Source: Thiocystis violascens DSM 198 (GTDB lineage: Bacteria > Pseudomonadota > Gammaproteobacteria > Chromatiales > Chromatiaceae). Taken from it: a stretch of 64,000 nt of DNA. Below are positions 15,332 to 23,874 of this stretch, piece by piece (within the stretch, counting starts at the first letter, position 1; each line of letters begins with the position of its first letter). The DNA lies in assembly GCF_000227745.2 (NCBI RefSeq), contig NC_018012.1, positions 1,335,478 through 1,399,477 of the forward strand. Reading direction: 5' to 3'. The position numbers were made by a program, and so were the translations under genes. The notes below the pieces were generated by a model that made no database searches, was not told where the DNA came from, and saw only the letters and a program-made list of their open reading frames with translations.

Positions 15332-15398
15332 CACGGCGCTTCACCCGACCAAAAACCGCTACGCGGTTTTTTTCGGGTGAGCTTGGTTGGCGTTAGGT
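15326..15398 (+). other. attC site 13 (short, 73 bp)
   Basis: R'' AGCTAAC at 15326-15332 complements GTTAGCT at 14602. R' GTTAGGT at 15392-15398. The inner arms (TCACCCGACCAAAAACCGC against GCGGTTTTTTTCGGGTGA) also look like an intrinsic terminator because of the central T-run. Confidence 0.85.
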
Positions 15399-15420
15399 GA
15401 AACACATACGTGACGATCAG

Positions 15421-16017
15421 ATGGATGACAAGCTTCTTGAGTTGATCACAGCCTCTTACGGTGCCAAAGCTGCAAGGGCAGCAGCAGAGTTCCGGCCAGG
15501 CGAGTTAGAGATAAACGACCTAGCCTCTTCCGGAAGATACGTTCTGCAAACATTCCCGCCTCAACCCGGCTCGTGCGCCATTATGAGCGCAATGTGGACC
15601 GCCGCCCTTCGAGATACCAAAAAATACCCGGTACATGCGGTCGCGGGCATTCTCTCGATTGATGGAATGCCAATCTTCGGTCAAGACACGCTTGGGAGAG
15701 ATTTTTCCAACGAGTTTTCCGGTGGGCACCTTGACTGGGACGGGCACGTATGGATTCAGTTCGGCGAGTACATCGGAGACGTTTCGGTATTCCGAACCGC
15801 TTATGCGGACAAAGCTCCGAAAAGGTTGAGAGCAAAGATAGTGAACACTTTTGGTGAAGGTCGCGGACTTTTCGCCATGCCTGAGCCCGATGCTAGCAAG
15901 TACGGTCTACAGTACGATCCTCAGTATGTGCTAACGGACGAACAGATATCCGGGCTCATGCGGGGCGCGGCCCAGATCATACAGCAGGCTACGGGCAAGA
16001 AATGGCCACCAGATTAA
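15421..16017 (+). CDS. Transglutaminase-like fold cassette protein (predicted)
   Basis: 198 residues from ATG 15421; a GTG at 15397 inside the attC is a less likely start. The sequence PGSCAIMSAMWTAALRD (Cys at a helix start), then DGHVWIQFGEYIGDVSVFR (His followed by a strand and Asp) has the order Cys...His...Asp of transglutaminase-like or papain-like enzymes, where the HxW and later D are typical. No signal peptide, so a cytoplasmic hydrolase or acyltransferase could be guessed. Single gene of the cassette 15393-16127. Assignment rests on motif order alone. Confidence 0.5.
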   Translation: MDDKLLELITASYGAKAARAAAEFRPGELEINDLASSGRYVLQTFPPQPGSCAIMSAMWTAALRDTKKYPVHAVAGILSIDGMPIFGQDTLGRDFSNEFSGGHLDWDGHVWIQFGEYIGDVSVFRTAYADKAPKRLRAKIVNTFGEGRGLFAMPEPDASKYGLQYDPQYVLTDEQISGLMRGAAQIIQQATGKKWPPD

Positions 16018-16043
16018 TGAATGGCACCTGCAATGCCTCATTC

Positions 16044-16133
16044 ACCTAACAAACCCACCAGCTCCGACGCCAAACTGCGGCCTTCGCTCTTGCTCAGGCC
16101 GCAATTTGGCGCGGGCTGTGGTTGACGTTAGCG
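16044..16133 (+). other. attC site 14
   Basis: R'' ACCTAAC at 16044-16050 complements GTTAGGT at 15392. Distal box GTTAGCG at 16127-16133. The inner stem (GCCAAACTGCGGCC against GGCCGCAATTTGGC) is strong. Last attC seen in the window. Confidence 0.88.
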
Positions 16134-16139
16134 CTATAT

Positions 16140-16421
16140 ATGAATGTGGAATTCACTAGGAATGAGCTGAAGCAAAGCGGCTTTCGGGGATTCTGCCCGT
16201 TAGCCGAACTCGCCGTAGGTAATCTTTCTAAAATACCCGAACAGCGAGGGCTGTATCTAATATACCGAGATGCTTCTCATCAGCCTGATTTCTTGCCCGA
16301 AAGTCCAGTAAATAACCTAAGGCCCAATACAACCGTTCCTTTGACAACGCTCAATCAGCGATGGGTGGAAGGAGCGCATGTAAGAGAAAAGGGGACAGAT
16401 TTATTAAGTGCCGCAGAATGA
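16140..16421 (+). pseudogene. Truncated GIY-YIG-type cassette gene
   Basis: Begins normally at ATG 16140 (MNVEFTRNELKQSGFRGFCPLAEL ... IPEQRGLYLIYRDASHQPDFLPESP ... LNQRWVEGAHV). In relatives of this pattern the W-x-x-GA-x-V segment is followed by the YIGKA part of a GIY-YIG domain. Here the reading frame runs into the short RAYT-derived element at 16387, which supplies the last dozen residues and a stop, and no attC follows. The gene is therefore cut short and probably inactive. Confidence 0.6.
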
Positions 16422-16458
16422 GTTTCGATAACGAGCAAAAATAAATCTGTCCCCTTTT
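16387..16458 (+). mobile_element. 72-bp internal-deletion copy of the RAYT element
   Basis: Has the same perfect 16-bp ends (AAAAGGGGACAGATTT and its complement) as the full element at 18120-18920. It also keeps the adjacent TTATT(T)AAGTG on the left and GAGTTTCGATRACGAGC on the right, but the transposase gene is missing. It is a MITE-like remnant or a non-autonomous copy. Confidence 0.8.
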
Positions 16459-16478
16459 ACCATGTCCCCTTTTACCAT
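16449..16478 (+). repeat. 15-bp tandem duplication at the element's edge
   Basis: GTCCCCTTTTACCAT occurs twice in direct succession (16449-16463 and 16464-16478), covering the right end of the short element and the bases beside it. Confidence 0.85.
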
Positions 16479-16518
16479 TTATCCGTCTCTTTGTTTCCTA
16501 TGCAGCGAGTATCTGCGA

Positions 16519-18141
16519 ATGACAAATAAGCCCTCTCCACTAAAAATAAGATTGGCAATTCAAGGTGGTGGCGCAAAAATTGCTGCTTTGCTTGCGACCA
16601 TGGAAGCCATACAAGATTTGCAGCGACAAAATATCATTCAAGTAATTGAAGTAATAGGAACTTCCGCAGGAGCAATAGTCGGCGCATTTCTAGCGGCTGA
16701 TATAGACATTGCTAAAATAAAGGACAGCTTGGCGCACACAAACGGAAAGCAGCTAGTTGCGCATTATAAAGTGAGTGCGCCCGCGTTGCTATACAGATTA
16801 TTTTTCGGGAAGCCTGCCTGGAATGACAAAAAACTTCGGCAGTGGCTTTCTGATATCTTTGACTCCAAGAAAATAACAACAATAGGCGACCTTAAAAAAG
16901 CGAAAAACATTAATTTTACGCCGGTATCCACTGACTTGAGCAATAGAACGCCCCATTTCCTATATGATGATAATAAGAACCTAGTTTCCGCGCTGCTCGA
17001 CTCTAGCGGCTTACCGTACTTATTTCGTGTTTGGGGGCACAATAATTCTAATGCCATCATTGTAGACGGTGGCTTATGTGAAAACCTTCCTGCTCCATTG
17101 CTTGATGAAGACGAGAATTGCAGCACCGTCGCGATCTCATTCAAGAAGCGCCCAACCGACAATCCAACGTCGCTATTTTCATTTTCTGCAGCGCTTTTGG
17201 ATGTTGCAATAGAGTCATCTATGGAAAAAGCAAGAAAAGGTTTGAGTGGGCACTTGTATGAAATAGATACGCATTTAACAACGTTTGGCTTTGAGGATGC
17301 ATTAAAGACCGGACTGGGCGACCATTATTTACTCAAGAAAAAGGAAGCATTAGATTGGTTCAACGCGCTTGCCTCTTCGAAATCCCGAAGCCTTCCTGTT
17401 ATGCGAAACCCATGGCTTGAGACGAATGATACAGCTAGGTTTCTTATGAATTCTTTGTCCAAAATCTACCAGAGCCATCATTTAAAGTCAAAATACATTC
17501 TTTATCAGATGAAGTGTGTCGTAGAGGCAAACTGCTTGATCGATGAAGGAATGCCGTTTTTCGGCAGCCCTGCTCGCTTAATGTATGAGTTAGAAATATC
17601 CGCACTGCCCAATTCGCCGATTTACTGCATTTACTATGCATTGCTGAACGAGCCTGAAGGCTCCCTACTTACAAGTGACACGTTGCATATTAGAGCCCAC
17701 AAAAACCACACGACAATTAATACTTTTCAAGTACCGACTCGCAATAACGACTCGGCCCTCAAAGAGATTTTGATTTTCTTTGAGCAACCGGTGACCCAAG
17801 ACGACGGATTAATTAGGATCAGCGTCACTGAGCAGGTGGTCGGATTGGTCAGCAAACTAAGATTAAAAGGAATGGACAATATCAGTTATTCCAATCCCAG
17901 AGCTGCGGGAGGCATCAAAGAGGCGTTCTTGGTATTGAATTACCCGACAGCCTTCGGTGATCTAACCATCAACCCGTCACAAGGGAAAGGAGAGCAGATC
18001 ACCGATCTGGATGTTAATAAGTATGACCTAGCTTCAAAAAACCAACATTTCCGCTCCATCGGCTATGTTTTTAGAGATGTCGGCGAGGACGAGAAAATTG
18101 AGATGATAATGAGTAAGGGAAAAGGGGACAGATTTATTTAA
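16519..18141 (+). CDS. Patatin-like phospholipase
   Basis: 540 residues from ATG 16519; an ATG at 16462 lies in the duplicated element end. The oxyanion-hole motif G16-G-G-A-K, nucleophile elbow G47-T-S49-A-G and D183-G-G form the Ser-Asp dyad of patatin lipases, which release fatty acids from phospholipids. After the catalytic domain (to about 280) comes a 250-residue C-terminal region of unknown fold (YELEISALPNSPIYCIYYALL ... EILIFFEQPVTQDDGLIRISV). Patatin enzymes serve as effectors in some CBASS defence systems, but no cyclase adjoins. The last residues KGDRFI and the stop are encoded by the RAYT element end, so the original C-terminus has been replaced. Confidence 0.82.
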   Translation: MTNKPSPLKIRLAIQGGGAKIAALLATMEAIQDLQRQNIIQVIEVIGTSAGAIVGAFLAADIDIAKIKDSLAHTNGKQLVAHYKVSAPALLYRLFFGKPAWNDKKLRQWLSDIFDSKKITTIGDLKKAKNINFTPVSTDLSNRTPHFLYDDNKNLVSALLDSSGLPYLFRVWGHNNSNAIIVDGGLCENLPAPLLDEDENCSTVAISFKKRPTDNPTSLFSFSAALLDVAIESSMEKARKGLSGHLYEIDTHLTTFGFEDALKTGLGDHYLLKKKEALDWFNALASSKSRSLPVMRNPWLETNDTARFLMNSLSKIYQSHHLKSKYILYQMKCVVEANCLIDEGMPFFGSPARLMYELEISALPNSPIYCIYYALLNEPEGSLLTSDTLHIRAHKNHTTINTFQVPTRNNDSALKEILIFFEQPVTQDDGLIRISVTEQVVGLVSKLRLKGMDNISYSNPRAAGGIKEAFLVLNYPTAFGDLTINPSQGKGEQITDLDVNKYDLASKNQHFRSIGYVFRDVGEDEKIEMIMSKGKGDRFI

Positions 18142-18920
18142 GTGCTATACTGACACGATGCATAGACACTTGGATCAGGGCTGGGTCGCAGCATGCCGAG
18201 AATTGGGCGCGTCATTCTCCCAAACTATCCCCATCATGTCGTGCAGCGCGGGCACAATCGGCAAGTGGTGTTCGTGGAAGAGTCCGATTACCGCTACTAC
18301 CTTGATACGCTGGAAGCCTTCAAGCAAGTCTATGACGTCAAGGTCTTCGGCTTCTGTCTGATGACGAACCATGTCCATTTGATCCTACAGCCTGGCGAGG
18401 CGGTCGCTGATCTCGGACAGCTCATGAAGCGCCTAGCAGGGCGGCAGACGCGCTTCGTCAACCGGCAGGAATCCCGAAGCGGAACGCTCTGGGAGGGGCG
18501 ATATAAGTCGAGCCCGATTGATACGGATGCCTATTTGCTCGCCTGTTGCCGCTATGTCGAGCTGAATCCCGTGCGTGCGGGGATGACGGATTCACCGGCC
18601 TCCTATCCTTGGTCGAGCTATCGCTGGCACACTCGGGAGAGCGCGGACGACGGCTGGCTCGATGTTGATCCTTGTTACGTGGCTTTGGGCTCGACCGCCG
18701 AAGAGCGCGCCCTTCGGTACCGTGAGTTTGTACGCGGCGCGATTCCAGAAGCGGAGTGGAGGCTGATCAGAGACGCGTTGCAGCGTGGCCAGTTGACCGG
18801 CAGCGAGCGCTTCACCGATCAAGTCGAGGTCATGATCAATCGCCGAATCGAGAAGCCTCAGCGCGGTCGGCCTCGTAGAGTGAGTTTCGATGACGAGCCT
18901 AATTAAATCTGTCCCCTTTT
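18120..18920 (+). mobile_element. REP-associated tyrosine transposase element, full copy
   Basis: 801 bp bounded by perfect 16-bp inverted ends AAAAGGGGACAGATTT / AAATCTGTCCCCTTTT and containing one transposase gene. It lies in the same orientation as the 72-bp copy at 16387; the two bracket the patatin gene. Confidence 0.85.
18193..18906 (+). CDS. REP-associated tyrosine transposase (Y1/HUH)
   Basis: 237 residues. It has the TnpA-REP family hallmarks: N-terminal PHHVVQRGHNRQVVF, the HUH metal site MTNHVHLIL, LMKRLAGRQTRFVNR, GTLWEGRYKS, and YVELNPVRAGM, PWSSYRWH. These enzymes nick single-stranded REP hairpins and are usually domesticated single genes. Here the gene sits between clear 16-bp ends that recur nearby, which argues for past mobility. 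The stop codon lies in the right end repeat. It is GC-rich like the core, unlike the cassettes to its left. Confidence 0.92.
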   Translation: MPRIGRVILPNYPHHVVQRGHNRQVVFVEESDYRYYLDTLEAFKQVYDVKVFGFCLMTNHVHLILQPGEAVADLGQLMKRLAGRQTRFVNRQESRSGTLWEGRYKSSPIDTDAYLLACCRYVELNPVRAGMTDSPASYPWSSYRWHTRESADDGWLDVDPCYVALGSTAEERALRYREFVRGAIPEAEWRLIRDALQRGQLTGSERFTDQVEVMINRRIEKPQRGRPRRVSFDDEPN

Positions 18921-18963
18921 TGGACGCAAAATTCGTCTATCGATCCTTCTGAACAGCCGTTGT

Positions 18964-19941
18964 TTATCCGGCTTTCGGCTCCAAAGCGCAGGCATCGCCG
19001 CTCCCGATCCAGAACCCCAGACTCTTGCTCAGAAATTCCTCCCAGCGCATGTAGTGCGAGCCGTCGCAGGAAAAATTCAATCCGACGATGCCGTTGAAGA
19101 TGTTGAGCGAGCCGGAACGCAGATAGATGGTTTCGTCCATGAAACGCAACGCGCGAAAGGTGCGGAAGACCTCGCCGACACGCTCCAGCGGAATCGCGGC
19201 ATCCGCCGGATAGTCTCGCTGGGGGTAGGCCAGACAGATCCCGGGATTGGCCAGATCCTCGTAATCCAGAAGACGGAACCGAAAGGGATCCTCGATCAGC
19301 CACAGCGTGGCACGCGAACTGGAAAAATGCAGTTTGCCGTGAAAGACGCCATGGGCGGCGACCAGTTCGACCAGCAGATCCAGAATCTCGTCGATCCGGC
19401 GATCCATCAGACTCTCCACCCGCTCCTGCTGAAACAGCCCGCCGCGGATCGCCGGATCGCCCTTGAGCTGGAGCCAGCGGTCCGGCTGCTGGTAGATTTC
19501 GCGGGTCAGTGGCAGTTCGCGCAGATCGAAATCGGCGCCGAGAAACCCGAGCAGACCGCCCTCGCCGTCGTCGATGCGCTGAATCGCGGTCAGCGAGGGC
19601 CGCCGCGCGTTGCGGCTGAGATAGACCGGCGACAGCGAAAACCGCGCCCCGGCGAGCGCCTCCGCCAGATAGGGCCGCTCGCGACGGTTGCGCCCCAGAT
19701 GCTCGGGCAGCCAGCCCTGGGGCGAAAGATTGGCGGTCAACTGATTGGCCTCGCCGTCGAGCACGTAGAGATATTTGCAGGAGGGCAGGTTCGGCAGGGC
19801 GTCCGCCAGAATCCGCTCCAGACCCGCGCGCTCGGGCCAGACCGCGCGGCAGTCGCCGACGAGGCGTTCGAGCAGACCGGCGAGCCGGCCCTGCAATAAC
19901 AGGCGCTGACGCGCGACAGCGGTTTGAAGTGCCTGACTCAT
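18964..19941 (-). CDS. PDC (Cache) sensor domain protein
   Basis: 325 residues from ATG 19941. The middle (LNRRERPYLAEALAGARFSLSPVYLS, TAIQRIDDGEGGLLGFLGADFDLREL) is a single PDC/Cache-type ligand-binding module like those of chemoreceptors. No transmembrane helix or signal peptide is evident and the C-terminal half (IDEILDLLVELVAAHGVFHGKLHFSSSRATLWLIED ... LRFMDETIYLRSGSLNIFNGI) contains no output domain, so it may sense a ligand in the cytoplasm or pass it to a partner. Lies about 150 bases downstream of a Cache-containing diguanylate cyclase in the same direction and probably in its operon. Confidence 0.75.
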   Translation of the reverse strand: MSQALQTAVARQRLLLQGRLAGLLERLVGDCRAVWPERAGLERILADALPNLPSCKYLYVLDGEANQLTANLSPQGWLPEHLGRNRRERPYLAEALAGARFSLSPVYLSRNARRPSLTAIQRIDDGEGGLLGFLGADFDLRELPLTREIYQQPDRWLQLKGDPAIRGGLFQQERVESLMDRRIDEILDLLVELVAAHGVFHGKLHFSSSRATLWLIEDPFRFRLLDYEDLANPGICLAYPQRDYPADAAIPLERVGEVFRTFRALRFMDETIYLRSGSLNIFNGIVGLNFSCDGSHYMRWEEFLSKSLGFWIGSGDACALEPKAG

Positions 19942-20090
19942 GGTACGCAGTCCTTCCAGTTTCGATGAGGTATCAATCGGGCGATCGGAAACGAGAAAAT
20001 GTCGCCATGACGCTGACGCCCGAAATGGTTGAAACCGTGCGTGGCACGATTTCAGAGGGAGACGATGCGTCGCAACAGAGCACCCGCTGC

Positions 20091-22448
20091 TCAAGGCCGC
20101 TCCGGGTCAAACACCTGATAGCGATTCTTGCCGGCCAGCTTGGCCTGATACATGGCGTGATCGGCCTGGCGCAACAGTTGATCGGCGTCCATGTCCTCGA
20201 TTTGCGGGTAGAAGGTCGCCCCCAGGCTGGCCGAGACCTGGAGCATCGCGGCGCCAAATGGCACCGGTTGGGCCGCGGCGGCGAGCAGGCGATCGAACAG
20301 TGGCGCGCTGACGCGCATGTCCGCGAGATCCAACAAGACGGCCACGAACTCATCGCCACCGAGCCGGGCCAGGGTGTCGCCCTCGCGCAGGGCCTGCTTC
20401 ATCCTGCTGGCGACTGCGATCAGTACCTGGTCGCCGGCCTCGTGGCCGTACCGGTCGTTGACGGCCTTGAATCCATCCAGATCCAGGAAGACGACGGCCA
20501 GGCGCTGGCCGCGCCGCAACGTCTGCACCAGGGCCTGATGCAGACGGTCAGTCAACAGGACGCGATTGGGCAGTTTGGTCAGCACGTCGAAATGCGCGAT
20601 ACGTTCGAGTTGACTCTCATGCTCCTTCAGCGCGGTGATGTCCGAAGACAGCGCCACGTAATGCCCGACCTCGCCCTGTTCGTCGCGCACGGCGCTGATG
20701 GTGAGCAGCGCGGCATAGAGTTCGCCATTCTTGCGCCGGTTCCAGATTTCCCCAGACCATTGGCCGCACGTCAGCAGGTCGCGCCACATGGCGGCATAGA
20801 AGGCGTCGTCATGGCGCCCGGATTTGAGAATCCGCGGGTTCCGGCCACGAACGTCGGCGAGCGAGTAGCCGGTGATGAGGGTGAAGCCGTCGTTGATATC
20901 CAGGATGGTACCGTTGGCGGCGCTGATCAGGATGCCCTCGCGGGCATGACTGAAGACGCTGGCCAGGAGTTGCAGCCGGGCTTCGGATGCCTTGCGCTCG
21001 GTGATGTCGATGCAGGTGCCGATATAGCCCAGGAAGCCGCCCTGCTCGTCATGGCGCGGCACGCCGTGGCCGGTGAGCCAGCGGTATTCGCCATCGTGGC
21101 GGCGCAACCGGTAGTCCAGGCTAAAGGATTGCCGCGCGGCGAAGGCATTTGCATAGGCGCTACGGAGGCGCGGCAGATCATCCGGGTGGACGCCGTCCAG
21201 CCAGCCGTCGCCAATTTCCCGCGCCAGGTCGCGCCCGGTAAAATCGAGCCAGAGGTCGTTGAAATACTCATACCGCGCGTCCGCGCCCGCCATCCAGACC
21301 AAGGCGGACGCGTTGTCGGCCAGGGCGCGAAAACGCGCCTCGCTCTCCTCAAGGGCGTGTTGGCGCTGCGCCAGGGTGGACAGCAGGCGATTGAAGCCAG
21401 CAATCAGGGCGCCGACCTCGTCATCCCGCGTCATTGGCAAGGGCTCCAGCGGCCGCGCTGACGCGGCGAGGGTCGCCAGGGTTCGCGTGGCCGCCATCAG
21501 GGGCGCGAGCTGACGGCGCAGCATCCACCCGATCAGCCCGGCGCTGAATAGGGTGATCAGGAGCGTGGCGATCAGCATCCGACGACGCTGGCTGACAATC
21601 GGGGCGAAGGCTTCGTTCGTTGACAGGATCACGGAGGTGTACCAGCCCGCGACCGGCACCTGCCTGACGGACACCAGCACCTCCATGCCATGCGGATTGA
21701 CGACGACCGCGGAGCCCTCGTAGCCCTGCATGAACCGATCGATCCAGGGGCTGATGCCGGGGGCGGGCAGCACTTCCATGATGCGTGTGCGATCGGAGGT
21801 GGACACGATCGTCCGGGTTGACGGAACCACCAGAAAGGTCTCGCCAGTCCTGCCGTAGCGGTTTTCCGTGATCCGATCCAGAAAATTCGGCTGAATCAGA
21901 TCGATCACCCCCACCAACGCCCCGATCGCCAGACCTTCCTCGCCGCGAATGGGTACGGCAATCGCCATGATCGGGTGTGACTTGTTGCCAATGAGCGGCG
22001 CACCGATGGTTGCCTCGCTCCGCGCCATCACCGTCTTGAAATACTCCCGGTCGGCGTAATCGATACCGACACGTTGCGCCGACAGCGGGACTTCGGCAAT
22101 CGCGGTTCCCCGTGCGTCGAGCGCGACGATGCCCCCATTGAAAAGACCTTCAAGCATCGGGTGCCGTGCCAGCAGCGTCTGAGTGGCATTGCGGTTGCCG
22201 AGGATGTCCGGGGTCACCAACCCCGCCAGCCCTTCCAGCGCCTTGAGCCGCAGGGCCAGCGCGTTGTCGATCTCCGACGCGACCAGGGAAACCGTGGTGA
22301 GCTGCTGCGCGGACAGGAGCGCAATCAGGTCTTGACGCAGCATCTGACCGGCATACCACAGCATCGACCAGAGGCTGATCAGAAAGATGGTCAGCGTCAG
22401 CAAGGTCAGACGGGTCTTGAGCGAGTTCCAGGGAATGCGAAACGACAT
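20091..22448 (-). CDS. Membrane diguanylate cyclase (Cache-HAMP-PAS-PAS-GGDEF)
   Basis: 785 residues. N-terminal helix, a periplasmic double-Cache region (about 40-280, YADREYFKTVMARSE ... YGRTGETFLVV), a second helix (LIATLLITLFSAGLIGWML), HAMP, two PAS/PAC units (ARFRALADNASALVWMAG ... CIDITERKASEARL, and SHAREGILISAANGTILDIN) and a GGDEF domain with intact RLGGDEF. An inhibitory I-site R-E-G-D lies five residues before the GGDEF motif, so it should make c-di-GMP under product control. Starts nine bases after the stop of the LuxR gene upstream, an obvious operon. Confidence 0.93.
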   Translation of the reverse strand: MSFRIPWNSLKTRLTLLTLTIFLISLWSMLWYAGQMLRQDLIALLSAQQLTTVSLVASEIDNALALRLKALEGLAGLVTPDILGNRNATQTLLARHPMLEGLFNGGIVALDARGTAIAEVPLSAQRVGIDYADREYFKTVMARSEATIGAPLIGNKSHPIMAIAVPIRGEEGLAIGALVGVIDLIQPNFLDRITENRYGRTGETFLVVPSTRTIVSTSDRTRIMEVLPAPGISPWIDRFMQGYEGSAVVVNPHGMEVLVSVRQVPVAGWYTSVILSTNEAFAPIVSQRRRMLIATLLITLFSAGLIGWMLRRQLAPLMAATRTLATLAASARPLEPLPMTRDDEVGALIAGFNRLLSTLAQRQHALEESEARFRALADNASALVWMAGADARYEYFNDLWLDFTGRDLAREIGDGWLDGVHPDDLPRLRSAYANAFAARQSFSLDYRLRRHDGEYRWLTGHGVPRHDEQGGFLGYIGTCIDITERKASEARLQLLASVFSHAREGILISAANGTILDINDGFTLITGYSLADVRGRNPRILKSGRHDDAFYAAMWRDLLTCGQWSGEIWNRRKNGELYAALLTISAVRDEQGEVGHYVALSSDITALKEHESQLERIAHFDVLTKLPNRVLLTDRLHQALVQTLRRGQRLAVVFLDLDGFKAVNDRYGHEAGDQVLIAVASRMKQALREGDTLARLGGDEFVAVLLDLADMRVSAPLFDRLLAAAAQPVPFGAAMLQVSASLGATFYPQIEDMDADQLLRQADHAMYQAKLAGKNRYQVFDPERP

Positions 22449-22457
22449 CGGTACCGC

Positions 22458-23618
22458 TTATGATGTAAAACCGTTTATTAACTTTGCAACAAGGCGGGTT
22501 CGACGATTGACTCCGGCCTTGGCGAAGATAGAGCGAAGATGATCTTTGACGGTTTGCTCCATGATCTTCAGCGTGTTGGCGATTTCCTTGTTGGTCTGTC
22601 CCCGCATCACCATGTGGGTGATTTCTTTCTCGCGAGCGGATAGTCCAAAACCTTGGATGGCATCGACAAAATCTATTCCCTTGGATTGCCGAACAGCGGT
22701 GACGACAATGGCTTCACTACCATGAGGACAGGCTCCGGTGACGATACGCGTGACAGTGAATTTATAGTATTCCCTGTTGACGGGGTGAGACACGGAAACG
22801 GCCTCTGGTAGCGTTGACTGAAAGTCGTCGAGGGTGAGTTGTCTCTGGGTCAAGGTTTCAATCAGGAGTTGGACAGGCCGGGGGAATAAGGATTTTCCGT
22901 ATCCCTGATGAGTTTTCCGCCAAAGCGACAGAATCTTTTCCGCATAAAGATTGCTGCGGAGAATCTTATTGGGGGACTCCAACACCCAGGCTGCGACTTC
23001 GGCGCCATCGTCGCCATCTTCATTCAATAATAAAATGTCAGCGGCATTCCGTATGCCAAGTTGCCTGATGCCGAGGGCGATTGCAGGCGCGAGCAGGGTC
23101 AGACGGTCTTTGTGTAGACAGGAGAAGGGCTTGGCTGTCCTCTCCCGATGTAGTCCGATGCCGCAAATTGGGTTGCCATCGTTGACAATGCACAATCCCA
23201 TGATCTTGTCTATCCCGAGCGGACGGAAGAAGTCATGCCAGATTTCACTATTGCGATATTGTTGATTGTCAATAACGTCATGGATTCGCAGTGCCCGATT
23301 GTGATGACTTGGTTTCTCCAGGATCCTGAGAGGGTCGACCTGATAATAGCGCTGCGCATAATCAGCGGTGAGCTTTTCCGCGTCGATGTTTCTTCCTAGG
23401 TGACCACGATTCAGCGGCGCTAATGGTGCCTTGTTCAGAGGAAAGAAGACTGCTGAATCGAATGGAAACAGTGTTTCGCCATGATCGAAGAGTATCTCCA
23501 CCAGGGCAGCCAGGCTGTCGGCGCGGAACAACTCGTGGGAAAGGCGCCAGATTTTCTCTGTGGCCAATCCCTGAGATAACCGGCTATTTCTTTTTGTCTC
23601 TGTTGAAATGATCGGCAT
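22458..23618 (-). CDS. LuxR-family transcriptional regulator
   Basis: 386 residues. The C-terminal LuxR helix-turn-helix is clear (GLSAREKEITHMVMRGQTNKEIANTLKIMEQTVKDHLRSIFAKAGVNRRTRLV). The first 200 residues form a GAF-like sensing region (FFPLNKAPLAPL ... DKIMGLCIVNDGNPICGIGLHRE) without a receiver Asp, so it is not a two-component response regulator. First gene of the operon with the diguanylate cyclase and the PDC-sensor protein. Similar regulators accompany exopolysaccharide or PEP-CTERM loci; a PEP-CTERM-like gene is transcribed divergently 256 bases away. Confidence 0.88.
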   Translation of the reverse strand: MPIISTETKRNSRLSQGLATEKIWRLSHELFRADSLAALVEILFDHGETLFPFDSAVFFPLNKAPLAPLNRGHLGRNIDAEKLTADYAQRYYQVDPLRILEKPSHHNRALRIHDVIDNQQYRNSEIWHDFFRPLGIDKIMGLCIVNDGNPICGIGLHRERTAKPFSCLHKDRLTLLAPAIALGIRQLGIRNAADILLLNEDGDDGAEVAAWVLESPNKILRSNLYAEKILSLWRKTHQGYGKSLFPRPVQLLIETLTQRQLTLDDFQSTLPEAVSVSHPVNREYYKFTVTRIVTGACPHGSEAIVVTAVRQSKGIDFVDAIQGFGLSAREKEITHMVMRGQTNKEIANTLKIMEQTVKDHLRSIFAKAGVNRRTRLVAKLINGFTS

Positions 23619-23874
23619 GCGTCGCTCGAATGCGATTCCACCAGCCTTGCCCAGAAAACCCTAGGAAAAAGAGGGATAATGGCTAATGTCGAAAGGCCAT
23701 GCCTTAACTTAACGGCATTGGATCGCGGTCCTTAAAGGCATCGCCTGCCCTACTTTCGTGGGATGGTGGTTTGATTTAGAGGCGTTTAGGCTGTGACCGA
23801 CATGGAAAATCCAAACTAACCATCGGCCATTCTTCTCTGATCCGATCATCTTCGAAAATGGCAAGGAGTCTACC
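23619..23874. other. Divergent intergenic region
   Basis: 256 bases between the LuxR-type gene and the divergent PEP-CTERM-type gene. It must hold both promoters. I see a ribosome site (AAGGAG) before 23875 but no operator I would name. Confidence 0.4.

Noticed and set aside
1-16133. Integron integrase or attI in the window
   Set aside because: No tyrosine-recombinase gene is present among any of the frames; gene direction places it to the left, outside the window, or the array has none.
19929-21461. 510-residue frame opposite the Cache/PAS/GGDEF gene
   Set aside because: Shadow of the diguanylate cyclase; no start site signal or recognisable domain.
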